A stretch of DNA of 64,000 bases from Streptomyces microflavus (GTDB taxonomy: Bacteria > Actinomycetota > Actinomycetes > Streptomycetales > Streptomycetaceae): assembly GCF_014650075.1 (NCBI RefSeq), contig NZ_BMUG01000001.1, forward strand, positions 1,068,710-1,132,709. Direction: 5' to 3'. The notes below the pieces were generated by a model. That model worked only from the letters and a program-made list of their open reading frames with translations. It did not search any database and was not told where the DNA came from. The position numbers and the translations under genes were made by a program. Positions 49,761 to 59,373 of this stretch are shown here, piece by piece; the stretch's first letter is position 1; each line of letters opens with the position of its first letter.

Positions 49761-50046
49761 CGCCCCCGGGCTCCCACCGTCCCCGGGTCGCTGCTGGCTG
49801 CGTACGGCGCTACTCGTCCCATCCATGCCTCTCGCTGGGCCCAGTGTACGGGCCCGTACGGCTGACGGCCGACCGGTTTAACCGTGGCCCGTGGCGTGAC
49901 CCGAATGGCCAGTCGGGGGCGTACGGAGTTGGCCGCGGGGGTGCGGGGGCGTCCGGGGGCTGGATTACCGGGCGGGGAGCTGGGAACAACGGATGCAGGC
50001 GCGCCACGACCGGGTACGGGGAGGGGCGGAGGAGCGGCGTGCCCCG

Positions 50047-50075
50047 TTGCCGCGGAGCCGGGGTCGATTTATCGT
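50047..50075 (+). promoter_or_regulatory. Candidate promoter of the dksA-like gene
   Basis: TTGCCG (50047-50052), 17 bp, TATCGT (50070-50075) is a good vegetative promoter match, placing the start about 45 nt before the ATG. Confidence 0.55.
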
Positions 50076-50124
50076 CCCAGCACGATTCGCGAGCAAGATC
50101 ACAATATGTGAAGGGGCCGCGGCC

Positions 50125-50931
50125 ATGGTGGCGAAGAAGACGGCGGAAGAGACCGCGGCCGGGCAGAAGGCCGACGGGAAGCCACCGGCCGACGAGACAT
50201 CCCCGGACGAGGCGGCTGGCGAGAAGGCGCCCGCGAAGAAGACAGCGGCGAAGAAGACAGCGGCCAGGAAGGCGGCCGCGAAGAAAGCGCCTACTAAGAA
50301 GGCGGCGGCCAAGAAGACCGCTGCCAAGAAGAGCACCACGAGCACCACGAGCACCACGAAGAAAAGCGTGGCCAAGAAGGCTTCGAAGACGGCCGCACAG
50401 ACGGCCACGGGGGCGGCTGCGGCCGCCGAGGAGACGGGAGCCCACACGGTGGTAGCCAAGAAGAGCGCGAGTCGTCCCGCAGCCGGCCGGGAAGAGGCGG
50501 CCGTGCCGCCCGCCCGGGCCGCCGCGACCGCTCCCGGCGAACTGGCGGTACGGCCGGGGGAGGACCCCTGGACGCCCGAGGAGGTCACCGAAGCCCGCAC
50601 TCTGCTGACCAGCGAGACCATGCGGCTCCGCAGCGAGCTGGAGGCCTCCGGCGCGGCGCTCGCCGGGCTGATGCGGGACTCCGGGGACGGCGCCGGCGAC
50701 GACGAGGCCGACACGGGCACCAAGAACATCACGCGGGAACACGAGCTGTCGCTCGCCGCCAACGCCCAGGAGATGCTGGAGCAGACCGAGCGGGCGCTGG
50801 CCCGGCTCGAAGCGGGGACCTACGGGCTCTGCGAGATCTGTGGCAAACCGATCGGCAAGGCACGGATGCAGGCATTCCCCCGCGCCACCCTCTGCGTCGA
50901 GGACAAACAGAAGCAGGAGCGGCGCGGCTGA
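50125..50931 (+). CDS. DksA/TraR-type protein with Lys/Ala-rich histone-like N-terminus
   Basis: A 268-residue fusion. Residues about 1-115 are Lys/Ala-rich with repeated AAKK and KKTAAKK units like histone H1 tails. Residues about 150-268 form a DksA/TraR domain with a coiled coil (LRSELEASGAALAGL, LSLAANAQEMLEQTERAL) and a zinc finger C236-E-I-C239 ... C257-V-E-D260. The fourth cysteine is Asp. DksA-type proteins act in the RNA polymerase secondary channel; the tail could add DNA or RNA binding. The ATG at 50125 has GAAGGGG about 9 nt upstream. lspA follows after 58 bp. Confidence 0.88.
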   Translation: MVAKKTAEETAAGQKADGKPPADETSPDEAAGEKAPAKKTAAKKTAARKAAAKKAPTKKAAAKKTAAKKSTTSTTSTTKKSVAKKASKTAAQTATGAAAAAEETGAHTVVAKKSASRPAAGREEAAVPPARAAATAPGELAVRPGEDPWTPEEVTEARTLLTSETMRLRSELEASGAALAGLMRDSGDGAGDDEADTGTKNITREHELSLAANAQEMLEQTERALARLEAGTYGLCEICGKPIGKARMQAFPRATLCVEDKQKQERRG

Positions 50932-50989
50932 TCCGCACAGGTGTGTCGTACCCTCGTCCTCAGTCAGGCACCTAGGTTGAGGGACTCAC

Positions 50990-51580
50990 GTGGCAGAGGC
51001 GGAGCGCATCATCGGTACGCCGGACAATCCCGAGGCCGAGCACGCGGACGACGGCGGCTCCACGGCCGCCGACGCCGCGGTGAACGCGGGCACGGGCAAG
51101 CGCAAGATCCTGGTGCTCATCGGCGTCGCCGTCGTCGCCTACCTGCTGGACCTGGTCAGCAAGCTGATCGTGGTCGCCAAGCTGGAGCACCAGCCGCCGA
51201 TCGACATCATCGGTGACTGGCTGCAGTTCCGGGCGCTCCGCAACCCCGGTGCCGCGTTCGGGTTCGGCGAGGCGTTCACGGTGATCTTCACCATCATCGC
51301 CGCCGGTGTGATCGTGGTCGTCATCCGCCTGGCCCGCAAGCTCTACAGCCTGCCCTGGGCCATCGCCCTGGGGCTGCTCCTGGGCGGTGCGCTCGGCAAC
51401 CTCACCGACCGCATCTTCCGGGCGCCCGGCGTGTTCGAAGGGGCCGTGGTCGACTTCATCGCCCCCAAGCACTTCGCCGTCTTCAACCTCGCGGACTCCG
51501 CCATCGTGTGCGGCGGCATCCTCATCGTCATCCTCTCCTTCAAGGGCCTGGACCCCGACGGGACCGTCCACAAGGACTGA
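50990..51580 (+). CDS. lspA: Lipoprotein signal peptidase
   Basis: Aspartyl membrane protease that cuts prolipoproteins before the lipid-modified cysteine. The 196-residue product has a hydrophilic N-terminus of about 36 residues, four helices, and the two catalytic Asp segments GNLTDRIFR and VFNLADSAI, plus the conserved RNPGAAFGF. The GTG start at 50990 has no strong ribosome site. Followed by the RluD-like gene after 43 bp, an order common in bacteria. Confidence 0.94.
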   Translation: MAEAERIIGTPDNPEAEHADDGGSTAADAAVNAGTGKRKILVLIGVAVVAYLLDLVSKLIVVAKLEHQPPIDIIGDWLQFRALRNPGAAFGFGEAFTVIFTIIAAGVIVVVIRLARKLYSLPWAIALGLLLGGALGNLTDRIFRAPGVFEGAVVDFIAPKHFAVFNLADSAIVCGGILIVILSFKGLDPDGTVHKD

Positions 51581-51623
51581 CCGGGCTGCGCGGGAAGCGT
51601 TGCGCGCAAGGCATACTCGACAG

Positions 51624-52565
51624 GTGAGTACGCACCCCGAGATCCGCACCCTGCCCGTACCGGACGGCCTGGAAGGCGAGCGTGTCGACGCCGCCATCTC
51701 CAGGATGTTCGGTTTCTCCCGCACCAAGGCCGCCGAGCTGGCCGCTGCCGGGAAGGTCCAGGTGGACGGTTCGGTGGCCGGCAAGTCCGAGCGCGTGCAC
51801 GGCGGCGCCTGGCTGGAGGTCGAGATGCCCCAGGCAGCCGCCCCCGTCCAGGTGGTGGCCGAGCCCGTCGAGGGCATGGAGATCGTCCACGACGACGACG
51901 ACATCGTGGTCATCATGAAGCCGGTCGGCGTCGCGGCCCACCCCAGCCCCGGCTGGACCGGCACCACCGTCATCGGCGGCCTCGCCGCCGCCGGGTACCG
52001 CATCTCGACGTCCGGCGCCGCCGAGCGCCAGGGCATCGTGCACCGCCTCGACGTCGGCACCTCCGGCCTGATGGTCGTCGCCAAGTCCGAGCGCGCCTAC
52101 ACCCTGCTCAAGGCCCAGTTCCGCGACCGGGTCGTCGACAAGAAGTACCACGCGCTCGTCCAGGGCCACCCGGACCCGATGAGCGGCACCATCGACGCCC
52201 CCATCGGGCGCCACCCCAACCACGACTACAAGTGGGCGGTCACCGCCGAGGGCAAGCCGTCGGTGACCCACTACGACCTGATCGAGGCGTACCGCTCCGC
52301 CAGCCTCCTCGACATCAAGCTGGAGACCGGCCGCACCCACCAGATCCGGGTCCACATGTCCGCCCACCGCCACCCCTGCGTCGGCGACCTGACGTACGGC
52401 GCCGACCCGACCCTGGCCAAGCGCCTCGGGCTGACCCGGCAGTGGCTGCACGCGGTGCGCCTGGGCTTCGAGCACCCGAGCGACGGGAGCTGGGTGGAGT
52501 TCTCCAGCACCTACCCGGCCGACCTCCAGCACGCCCTCGACACCATCTCCGCGGAGAGCCAGTGA
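51624..52565 (+). CDS. RluD-like 23S rRNA pseudouridine synthase
   Basis: A 313-residue RluA/RluD-family enzyme. An S4 RNA-binding domain ([20 protein letters not shown]) is at residues about 20-65. The catalytic aspartate is in the family motif [15 protein letters not shown], and [15 protein letters not shown] follows near residue 240. RluD isomerises helix 69 uridines of 23S rRNA; the exact target here is not provable. The GTG at 51624 lacks a strong ribosome site. Its stop overlaps the acetyltransferase start. Confidence 0.9.
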   Translation: MSTHPEIRTLPVPDGLEGERVDAAISRMFGFSRTKAAELAAAGKVQVDGSVAGKSERVHGGAWLEVEMPQAAAPVQVVAEPVEGMEIVHDDDDIVVIMKPVGVAAHPSPGWTGTTVIGGLAAAGYRISTSGAAERQGIVHRLDVGTSGLMVVAKSERAYTLLKAQFRDRVVDKKYHALVQGHPDPMSGTIDAPIGRHPNHDYKWAVTAEGKPSVTHYDLIEAYRSASLLDIKLETGRTHQIRVHMSAHRHPCVGDLTYGADPTLAKRLGLTRQWLHAVRLGFEHPSDGSWVEFSSTYPADLQHALDTISAESQ

Positions 52566-53047
52566 CCGCCGCTCCACCCCCGTACACCACCCGCAGGGCG
52601 ACCGAGGAGAGCGACCTGGCGGCCTGCTTCCAGGTGCGTAAGGAGGTCTTCGTCGGCGAGCAGAACGTGGCCGAGGAGATCGAGTACGACGCCTACGACC
52701 CGACCGCCGTGCACGTCCTGGCCGTGGCGGCGGACGGCACCGCGCTCGGTACGGGCCGGCTGCTGCACGGCGCCGACGCGGCGGGGAAGACCGGCGGCGA
52801 CCTCACCGTCGGCTCGCTCGGCCGGCTCGCGGTGACGCGGCAGGCGCGTGGCCTCGGCGTCGGCGCGGCGCTGGTGCGCGCCATCGAGGACGAGGCGGTC
52901 CTGCTCGGCCTGGCCGCCGTGGACCTGCACGCACAGACGCACGCCCTCGGCTTCTACGAGCGGCTCGGATACGTCGTGTACGGCCCCGAGTTCCCAGACG
53001 CGGGCATTCCGCACCGGGCGATGCGACGGACGATCAAGCCAGTCTGA
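52562..53047 (+). CDS. GNAT family N-acetyltransferase (ElaA-like)
   Basis: A 161-residue acetyl-CoA-dependent acyltransferase. Motif [21 protein letters not shown], binds the acetyl-CoA pyrophosphate. The [14 protein letters not shown] segment near residue 22 and [21 protein letters not shown] at the end (cited here as two blocks, [11 protein letters not shown] and PDAGIPH) match the ElaA type. The substrate is unknown. The GTG overlaps the upstream stop (GTGA), so it is translated with the pseudouridine synthase. Confidence 0.88.
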   Translation: MTAAPPPYTTRRATEESDLAACFQVRKEVFVGEQNVAEEIEYDAYDPTAVHVLAVAADGTALGTGRLLHGADAAGKTGGDLTVGSLGRLAVTRQARGLGVGAALVRAIEDEAVLLGLAAVDLHAQTHALGFYERLGYVVYGPEFPDAGIPHRAMRRTIKPV

Positions 53048-53084
53048 TCGCCCTGCCTGATCGCGCTGTCCGATCGCGGCTGCG
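53044..53084. repeat. 13-14 bp tandem repeat at the GNAT stop codon
   Basis: Units CTGATCGCCCTGC, CTGATCGCGCTGTC and CGATCGCGGCTGC are head to tail. The first contains the stop (53045-53047), and a second TGA lies 13 bp on, in another frame. Confidence 0.65.
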
Positions 53085-53263
53085 GGGGGTCCCGTCTCTG
53101 CCGTGCGCCGTGCGTGGCAGGGTGGAGGCCCGCTCGGCCGCCGTTCCGGCCGGGCTCCTGACGGCCTCTCACTCCGGCCGGACCCGCGGGCGCGGCAGAG
53201 CCGTGACCTGCGCTTCGGCCCGGTGAAAGGCCCGGAACCGCACGCTCCGGAAGGTGCCCCGCC

Positions 53264-54850
53264 GTGGATCAAATGGCCCTCCTGCTCCTGCTGCTGCTCG
53301 GAGCCGTGGTCACGGTGCCGCTCGGCGCCCGCCTGGGGCTGCCGGCACCGGTCCTGATGACGCTGGCCGGGGTCGCGATGGCGTTCGCGCCCTTCGTGCC
53401 GAACGTCGACATCCCGCCCGAGATCATCCTCCCGGCCCTGCTGCCGCCGCTGCTCTACGCCTCCGTGCAGCGCACCTCCTGGCGGCAGTTCGCCGCCAAC
53501 AAGCGCCCGATCTTCCTGCTGGCCGTCGCCCTGGTCTTCGTCACCACGGCCGCCGTCGCCGCCGTCGCCAACTCGGTCGTGCCCGGCCTGCCGATCGCCG
53601 CCGCCGTCGCCCTCGGCGCACTCGTCGCCCCGCCCGACCCGGTCGCCGCGACCGCCGTCGCGGGCTCGGTCGGGCTGCCGCGCAGGCTCGTCTCGATCCT
53701 GGAGGGCGAAGGGCTCTTCAACGACGTCACCGCCATCGTGCTCTACCACGTGGCCATCGCCGCGGCGGTGAGCGGCACCTTCTCGGTGCCCGAGGCCTTC
53801 GGACTGCTGATCCTCTCCGCCGTGGTCGCGATCGCCGTCGGCCTCGCGCTCGGCTGGCTCACCATCAAGCTCATGGGCATGCTGGGCGACGCCACCCTCC
53901 AGGTCGGGCTGAGCCTGCTGGTGCCCTTCGTGGCTTACGTCCTCGCCGAGGAGCTGATGGGCTCCGGTGTGCTCGCCGTCCTGACCATCGCGCTCTACCT
54001 CGCCGAGCACACCGCCGACGCCGACGACGTGCTCGGCAGGCTCACCGGACGTACCTTCTGGGAGATCGTCGACACCCTGGTCACCGGGGTGGCCTTCGGG
54101 CTGATCGGCCTGGAGCTGCACAGCGTGTTCGGCACCTCCGACGGGCGCGAGTTCGAGATGCTCGGCTGGGGGCTCGTGATCGTCGCGGTCGTCGTCGGGG
54201 TACGGCTGGCCTGGCTGCTGCCCGCCACCTGGCTCGCCAAGCGGCTGCACACCCGGAGGGACGTCAGCGAGGAGATCCCGACCAGCTGGCGGGAGACCGT
54301 CGTCATGTGGTGGGCCGGGATGCGCGGAGTGGCCTCCGTCGCGCTGGCGCTGGCGATCCCGCTGGAGACGGACGACGGGCAGCCCTTCCCCGGTCGCGAC
54401 GAGATCATCTTCATCGCCTTCGCCGTGATCATGGCCACCCTCGTCTTCCAGGGCCTCACCCTGCCCTGGCTGGTCCGCAAGCTCGGTGTGCGCGCCGACG
54501 CCGACGCCGAGGAGGCCCTGGAGCGGCAGCTCGCGCTGCGCGCCGCCAAGGCCGCCAAGCACCGGCTCAAGGAGATCCAGGAGGTCGAGGAGTTCCCGGA
54601 CGAGGTCGTGGAGCGGCTCCAGAAGGCCGCGTACGACATCGGGGCCCGGATCAATCCGGAGATGGTGGACGAGGAGCGGCGCGAGGCGTACGCGAAGCGG
54701 GCCGAGCGGTTCAAGGCGGTCAGCCGCGTCCAGCGCGAGATGATGTCGGCCGCCCGCCACGAGGTGCTCTCCGCCCGCAACGAGCCCGGCTCCGACCCCG
54801 AGGTGGTGGACCGGGTGCTGCGCTACCTGGACTTCCGCTCCCTGCGCTGA
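53264..54850 (+). CDS. CPA1-type Na+/H+ antiporter
   Basis: A 528-residue membrane antiporter. Ten to twelve helices fill the first 420 residues, with the ion-site segments VAPPDPVAATAV (near 130) and EGLFNDVTAIVLYHV (near 155). The last about 110 residues form a charged cytoplasmic domain (KAAKHRLKEIQEVEEFPDEV), probably regulatory. Exchanges Na+ or K+ for protons in pH and salt homeostasis; ion preference is not evident. The GTG has GGAAGGTG about 8 nt upstream. Confidence 0.9.
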   Translation: MDQMALLLLLLLGAVVTVPLGARLGLPAPVLMTLAGVAMAFAPFVPNVDIPPEIILPALLPPLLYASVQRTSWRQFAANKRPIFLLAVALVFVTTAAVAAVANSVVPGLPIAAAVALGALVAPPDPVAATAVAGSVGLPRRLVSILEGEGLFNDVTAIVLYHVAIAAAVSGTFSVPEAFGLLILSAVVAIAVGLALGWLTIKLMGMLGDATLQVGLSLLVPFVAYVLAEELMGSGVLAVLTIALYLAEHTADADDVLGRLTGRTFWEIVDTLVTGVAFGLIGLELHSVFGTSDGREFEMLGWGLVIVAVVVGVRLAWLLPATWLAKRLHTRRDVSEEIPTSWRETVVMWWAGMRGVASVALALAIPLETDDGQPFPGRDEIIFIAFAVIMATLVFQGLTLPWLVRKLGVRADADAEEALERQLALRAAKAAKHRLKEIQEVEEFPDEVVERLQKAAYDIGARINPEMVDEERREAYAKRAERFKAVSRVQREMMSAARHEVLSARNEPGSDPEVVDRVLRYLDFRSLR

Positions 54851-54901
54851 GCACCCCGGGGCCCTCAGCCGGTCCCTGCGCTGAGCCCCGGGGCCTCAGC
54901 C
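54840..54901. repeat. 34-bp tandem duplication carrying opposed stop codons
   Basis: Two copies of CCCTGCGCTGAGC-CCCCGGGGC-CTCAGCC are offset by 34 bp. Each holds TGA on the plus strand (54848 and 54882) and TCA, a minus-strand TGA. The live antiporter stop is in the first copy and the live mscS stop (54896-54898) in the second. Confidence 0.7.
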
Positions 54902-56047
54902 GCGCCCGGTCCGGGGGGCCTTGGAGCCGTCGAGTCCGTGGGAGGGGCCCGTCCCGTTGCGGCCGGGCCGGGTCTTGGCCCCCGTCAGGTCCGCCCACTG
55001 CTCGCCGGGCGGCAGCGTGGCGGGGGAGGTGGCGACCCTCGGCAGCGCGTACGGGTGGTGGTCGCGGAGCCAGCCGATCAGCTGCTCGCGCACCGCGCAC
55101 CGCACCGTCCAGATGTCGTCCGCGTCCTTCGCCGTGACCACCGCCCGCACCTGGATCGTGGTCGGGGTCGTGTCGGTGACGGCGAGGGACCAGTCACGGC
55201 CGTCCCAGGCGGCGATGTCACCGAGGATGTCCCGCAGCTTCTTGCGCATCGCGGCCACCGGCGCCGCGTGGTCGAGGTGGAAGAAGACCGTGCCGGTCAT
55301 CTGGACCCCGCCGCGCGACCAGTTCTCGAACGGCTTGCTGGTGAAGTACGAGACCGGCATCGTGATCCGCCGCTCGTCCCAGGTCCGTACCGCCAGGAAC
55401 GTCAGCGTGATCTCCTCGACGGTGCCCCACTCGCCGTCCACCACCACCGTGTCGCCGATCCGGACCATGTCGCCGAAGGCGATCTGGAGCCCGGCGAAGA
55501 GGTTGCCGAGGGTCGACTGGGCGGCCACACCGGCGACGATGCCGAGCACTCCGGCCGAGGCCAGCATCGAGGTGCCGACGCCACGCATCGCGGGGAACGT
55601 CAGCAGCATCGCGGCGATGGCGACGACCGTCACGACCGCTATGACGACCCGCTGGATCAGCGTCACCTGCGTACGGACCCGGCGCACCCGGGCCGGATCG
55701 CGGGTGGACGTCGCGTACCGCGCGTAACTGGACTCGACGACCGTCGCCGCGACCCGGACCACCAGCCACGCCGAGGCGCCGATCAGCACCAGGGAGAGGA
55801 GCTGGCCGATCCCGACCCGGTGCTCCCACACCCAGGCGATGCCCGACTGGCGGTAACTGCCGCGCAGCAGCGCGGTGATGATCACCACCTGCAGCGGGGG
55901 CCGGCAGCGCCGCAGCAGACCCCACAGCGGGGTCTCGTGGTGGCGGCTGTCGGCCCTGCGCAGCAGCCGGTCGACCAGCCAGCCGACCAGCAGGGTGATC
56001 ACCACGGAACCGCCGATGACGATCAGCGGGCGCAGCACGTTCTCCAT
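54896..56047 (-). CDS. Mechanosensitive channel, MscS family
   Basis: A 383-residue channel protecting against osmotic downshock. Four helices lie in the first 190 residues. The pore-lining MscS signature is GVLGIVAGVAAQSTLGNLFAG (cited as GVLGIVAGVAAQ and STLGNLFAG), followed by the beta domain with GDTVVVDGEWGTVEEI. The C-terminal about 35 residues are a Pro/Gly-rich tail. The ATG at 56047 has GGAGG 8 nt upstream. Divergent from the hydrolase gene and convergent with the antiporter. Confidence 0.92.
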   Translation of the reverse strand: MENVLRPLIVIGGSVVITLLVGWLVDRLLRRADSRHHETPLWGLLRRCRPPLQVVIITALLRGSYRQSGIAWVWEHRVGIGQLLSLVLIGASAWLVVRVAATVVESSYARYATSTRDPARVRRVRTQVTLIQRVVIAVVTVVAIAAMLLTFPAMRGVGTSMLASAGVLGIVAGVAAQSTLGNLFAGLQIAFGDMVRIGDTVVVDGEWGTVEEITLTFLAVRTWDERRITMPVSYFTSKPFENWSRGGVQMTGTVFFHLDHAAPVAAMRKKLRDILGDIAAWDGRDWSLAVTDTTPTTIQVRAVVTAKDADDIWTVRCAVREQLIGWLRDHHPYALPRVATSPATLPPGEQWADLTGAKTRPGRNGTGPSHGLDGSKAPRTGRG

Positions 56048-56093
56048 TGCCTCGTCCTCCAAGCTTCGGGGCACAACTGGCACCATGGGCCTC

Positions 56094-56663
56094 ATGAACA
56101 TCATGCTTTTCCACTCGACCTACGGGCTCACGCCCGCAGTGCACGCCGCAGCCGCACGTCTGAGGGACGCCGGCCACGTGGTGCGCGTGCCCGATCTGTT
56201 CGAGGGGCACACCTTCGACACGGTGGAGGAGGGCATGGCCTTCAAGGAGGAGGTCGGCAAGGAGGAGCTGCTGAAGCGCGCCGTGCTGGCCGCAGCCCCC
56301 TACTCCGACCAGGGGCTCGTCTACGCCGGTTTCTCGCTCGGCGCGGCGACTGCGCAGACCCTGGCCCTGGGCGACGCGAAGGCGCGCGGGCTGCTGCTCC
56401 TCCACGGCACCTCGGACATCGCGGAGAACGCCACGGTGGACGAGCTCCCGGTCCAGCTGCACGTCGCGGACCCGGACCCCTTCGAGTCCCACGACTGGCT
56501 GAACAGCTGGTACCTCCAGATGCAGCGGACCGGTGCGGACGTGGAGATCTACCGCTACCCCGGGGCCGGTCACCTGTTCACCGACCCCGATCTGCACGAC
56601 TACGACCAGGCGGCCGCCGAGCAGACCTGGAAGGTCGCGCTCGGCTTCCTCGCCACGCTGTAG
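56094..56663 (+). CDS. Dienelactone hydrolase family protein
   Basis: A 189-residue alpha/beta hydrolase of the dienelactone hydrolase type. The nucleophile elbow reads YAGFSLGAATA, with Ser where classical enzymes have Cys. The acid lies in HVADPDPF and the catalytic His in PGAGHLF. The ATG at 56094 is chosen because homologues start MNI.LFHSTYG; an ATG at 56085 is in frame. No ribosome site is visible. The substrate is unknown. Confidence 0.85.
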   Translation: MNIMLFHSTYGLTPAVHAAAARLRDAGHVVRVPDLFEGHTFDTVEEGMAFKEEVGKEELLKRAVLAAAPYSDQGLVYAGFSLGAATAQTLALGDAKARGLLLLHGTSDIAENATVDELPVQLHVADPDPFESHDWLNSWYLQMQRTGADVEIYRYPGAGHLFTDPDLHDYDQAAAEQTWKVALGFLATL

Positions 56664-56670
56664 GGGCGCC

Positions 56671-58362
56671 TCAGCGGACCGGGCGGTCCGCCCGCTCCAC
56701 CCGCTGCGTGCCCCGGCGCGTCCGGTAGGAGCGGGCCCAGGAGGAGGTGGCGTCCTTGGCCGTCCTGTCGGAGAGCACGTAGTAGTCCATCTGTGAGCGC
56801 TCGGCGGTGACGTCCAGGACGCCGTACCCGTGCGAGTCCATGTCCACCCACTTCACATGGCGGTTGGCGGTACGGACGGCCGCCGCCGCGACCAGCGACA
56901 CGGTCTGCGGCGCGACCTTCAGGATGTCGTCCAGGTTGTCCGAGGTCACCGACGTGACGACGAACTCCGTCGCCGCCGGGGGCGACAGCGGATACGTCGC
57001 CGCCCTCACCGGCACCTCGTTGGCCCAGGCCATGTGGATGTCACCGGTCAGGAACACCGTGTCGCTGATCCCGCGCTCCCGCAGATGCGCGATCAGCTCC
57101 CGGCGGTCGTCGGTGTACCCGTCCCACTGGTCGACGTTGACCGCGAGTCCCTCCTTCGGCAGCCCCAGCAGCCCGGCCAGCGGCTTCAGCAGATGGGCGG
57201 GGAGAGCACCGAAGGCGACCGGCGAGATCATCACCGACGTACCGACCAGCTTCCACACCGCGTCCGACCCGGCCAGCCCGGCCTTCAGCCAGTCCAGCTG
57301 CGCCCGGCCGGTGATCGTGCGCTCCGGGTCGTCCACCGAGCCGCTGCCGATGGACGCCTGCTCGGATCGGAAGCTCCGCAGGTCCAGCAGGTGCAGATCG
57401 GCCAGCTTCCCGAACCGCAGCCGCCGGTAGACGGTCCCCTCGGTGGAGGCGCGGACCGGCATCCACTCGAAGTACGCCTGCTTGGCCGCCGCCACCCGCC
57501 GCTCCCACACCCCCTCCGCGCCCTCGGTGTGGTTCTGCGCGCCGCCCGACCAGGCGTCGTTGGCGAACTCGTGGTCGTCCCAGATCGCGATGACCGGGTG
57601 CGCGGCGTGCAGCGCCTGGAGGTCGGTGTCGGTCTTGTAGGTGCCGTGCCTCAGGCGGTAGTCGGCCAGGTCCAGGATCTCGTGGGCGGGCCGGTGCTCG
57701 CGCAGGGCCGCGCCCTGGGTCGGGTAGCCGCCGGCCGCGTACTCGTACAGGTAGTCGCCCAGGTGCAGCACCGCGTCCAGATCGGCCCGGGCGGCGAGAT
57801 GCCGGTACGCGGAGAACCAGCCCGCCTCCCAGTTGGCGCACGACACCACACCGAAGCGCACCCCGGCGACGTTCGCCCCGGTGGCGGGCGCCGTGCGGGT
57901 GCGGCCGACGGGGGAGCGGACCCCGGTGGTCCCGCCGCCCTCGCCGCCCCCGCCGCTCGCCGTGAAGCGGAAGTAGTACGAGGTGGCGGGCCGCAGCCCG
58001 CGGACGTCGGCCTTCACCGTGTGGTCGGAGGCGGCCGAGGCGTGCGTCGTACCGCTCGCGGCTATCGCGGTGAACTCCCGGTCCTCCGCGATCTCCCAGC
58101 GCACCGGTGTATCGGCCCCGCGCCCCGAACCGGGCTCCGCGCCGGGCTCGGGGGTGACGCGGGTCCACAGCAGGACGCCGTCGGGCAGCGGGTCACCGGA
58201 GGCGACGCCGTGCAGGAAGGCAGGGGCCGGGGCCGGCGCCTCCGACGAGGCGGAGGCGGTGGCGGTGGCTGAGGCGGCGAGTACGGGGACGGCGGCGGCG
58301 GTCGCGGCGGCGGCCCGGACGACCGTGCGGCGGCTCGGCGAGGGAACGTGTCGACTGGTCAC
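56671..58362 (-). CDS. phoD: Secreted alkaline phosphatase D
   Basis: Exported phosphodiesterase/phosphatase of the PhoD family. A twin-arginine signal (SRRTVVRA with R11-R12, then an Ala-rich hydrophobic stretch) is followed by a fibronectin-like N-terminal domain and the metallophosphatase core with [21 protein letters not shown] and [10 protein letters not shown] metal sites. It has 563 residues. The GTG at 58362 has no ribosome site; TAGGGT (58371-58376) ends 8 nt upstream, suggesting leaderless transcription. No convincing PHO box was found in the 130 bp upstream. Confidence 0.92.
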   Translation of the reverse strand: MTSRHVPSPSRRTVVRAAAATAAAVPVLAASATATASASSEAPAPAPAFLHGVASGDPLPDGVLLWTRVTPEPGAEPGSGRGADTPVRWEIAEDREFTAIAASGTTHASAASDHTVKADVRGLRPATSYYFRFTASGGGGEGGGTTGVRSPVGRTRTAPATGANVAGVRFGVVSCANWEAGWFSAYRHLAARADLDAVLHLGDYLYEYAAGGYPTQGAALREHRPAHEILDLADYRLRHGTYKTDTDLQALHAAHPVIAIWDDHEFANDAWSGGAQNHTEGAEGVWERRVAAAKQAYFEWMPVRASTEGTVYRRLRFGKLADLHLLDLRSFRSEQASIGSGSVDDPERTITGRAQLDWLKAGLAGSDAVWKLVGTSVMISPVAFGALPAHLLKPLAGLLGLPKEGLAVNVDQWDGYTDDRRELIAHLRERGISDTVFLTGDIHMAWANEVPVRAATYPLSPPAATEFVVTSVTSDNLDDILKVAPQTVSLVAAAAVRTANRHVKWVDMDSHGYGVLDVTAERSQMDYYVLSDRTAKDATSSWARSYRTRRGTQRVERADRPVR

Positions 58363-58392
58363 GGCCCATGACCCTACTGGCGCGTACAGCGA

Positions 58393-58427
58393 ACGGGCGG
58401 GCGAACAGAGGAAGTTCGCCCGCCCGT
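58393..58427 (-). terminator. Hairpin after the DsbA-like gene
   Basis: A perfect 14-bp stem (58393-58406 with 58414-58427), 7-nt loop, lies 68 bp past the stop of the minus-strand DsbA-like gene and just upstream of phoD. Confidence 0.82.
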
Positions 58428-58494
58428 CGGGAAACGGTCGCCGGGAGGTGGTCCGCCGGTCGGGGACCGCCGCAATCCGGCCGCGCCGCGGGCG

Positions 58495-59310
58495 TTACGC
58501 CTTCAGCGCCTTGTCGACCGCCGCCGTGAAGTCGGCCGCCGTCATCGGGGCGTTGTCGCTGCCCTCGCTGGTGACCTTCTTGCCGTCCATCTTCAGCGTC
58601 GGCGTGCCCTGCACCCCGCTCTTGTCGAACGTCTTGGACATCTTCATCGCCCAGGCGTCGTACGTACCGTCCTCGACGTCCTTCTGGAAGGCCTTGTTCC
58701 CCTTCAGCGCGTCCACCGAGTCGGCGACCTCGATGAGGAAGCTGTCCTTGGCGAACTTGTCCTCGCTCTCCTGCGGGTGGAACTTCGCGGAGTACAGCGC
58801 GGCCTTGTAGTCCATGAACGCCTCGGGGCTCACGTTCAGCGCGGCGCCGAGCGCGCTGAGGGCGTTCTTGGAGCCCTCACCGTTGTCGGTGTTGTCGATG
58901 AAGGTCGCACCGACGTACTTGACCTTGTACTTGCCGGCCTCGACGTCCTTCGCGACGGTCTCGCCGACGCCCTGCTCGAAGGTGGCGCAGACCGGGCAGC
59001 GGGAGTCCTCGTACAGCTCCAGGGTCTTCTTGGCGTCGGACTTGCCGATCACCACGGTGGTGCCGTCGGCGCCCGAGGTGTTCTTCGGCGCGCTGACGGT
59101 CTTCGCGTCGGCGGCGGCCTCCCAGGCGTCCGGCTTGTTCAGCTGCATCACGCCGTAGCTGATACCGCCGACGACGGCGAGGGCGGCGACCACCGAGACG
59201 GCGACGACGACCTGCTTGCGGGTCTTGTCCTTCTTGGCCTGGGCCTCGCGCTCGGCGCGCAGCCGGTCACGGGCCGCTGCCTTGTTCTGCTGGGTGTTGC
59301 GCTTGCTCAT
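58495..59310 (-). CDS. Membrane-anchored DsbA-like thioredoxin-fold protein
   Basis: A 271-residue protein with a Lys/Arg-rich cytoplasmic N-terminus (1-32), one helix (33-55) and an extracytoplasmic DsbA-like domain. The redox motif is C105-P-V-C108 in EDSRCPVC, and the cis-Pro loop is VQGTPTLKMDG. It likely makes or reshuffles disulfides in exported proteins. GGAGA lies 6 nt before the ATG. It is 63 bp downstream of an uncharacterised membrane gene on the same strand, which may be its partner. Confidence 0.9.
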   Translation of the reverse strand: MSKRNTQQNKAAARDRLRAEREAQAKKDKTRKQVVVAVSVVAALAVVGGISYGVMQLNKPDAWEAAADAKTVSAPKNTSGADGTTVVIGKSDAKKTLELYEDSRCPVCATFEQGVGETVAKDVEAGKYKVKYVGATFIDNTDNGEGSKNALSALGAALNVSPEAFMDYKAALYSAKFHPQESEDKFAKDSFLIEVADSVDALKGNKAFQKDVEDGTYDAWAMKMSKTFDKSGVQGTPTLKMDGKKVTSEGSDNAPMTAADFTAAVDKALKA

Positions 59311-59373
59311 GATCGTTCTCCGTGGATGCGTGGGGAGTGGAAGGGGTGCTGCTCGGCGTCGGCCGTCCTGCCC

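Larger units (their letters stand above)
49548..50124. other. 577-bp region between ileS and the dksA-like gene
   Basis: The part from 49548 to about 49850 is the ileS leader (minus strand) with its T-box. AGTGTA at 49843-49848 reads TACACT on the minus strand and may be its -10. From about 49870 to 50046 I see nothing functional. The rest carries the promoter of the dksA-like gene. Confidence 0.6.

Noticed and set aside
50240..50370. Regularly spaced AAGAAG-type DNA repeats as a CRISPR or satellite array
   Set aside because: They encode the Lys/Ala tail of the DksA-like protein in frame, with no conserved spacers.
58393..58427. Spaced GTTCGCC/GTTCGCT units upstream of phoD as a PHO box
   Set aside because: The first unit is one arm of a perfect terminator hairpin, the second is not at the 11-bp period expected, and the match to the PhoP consensus is poor.
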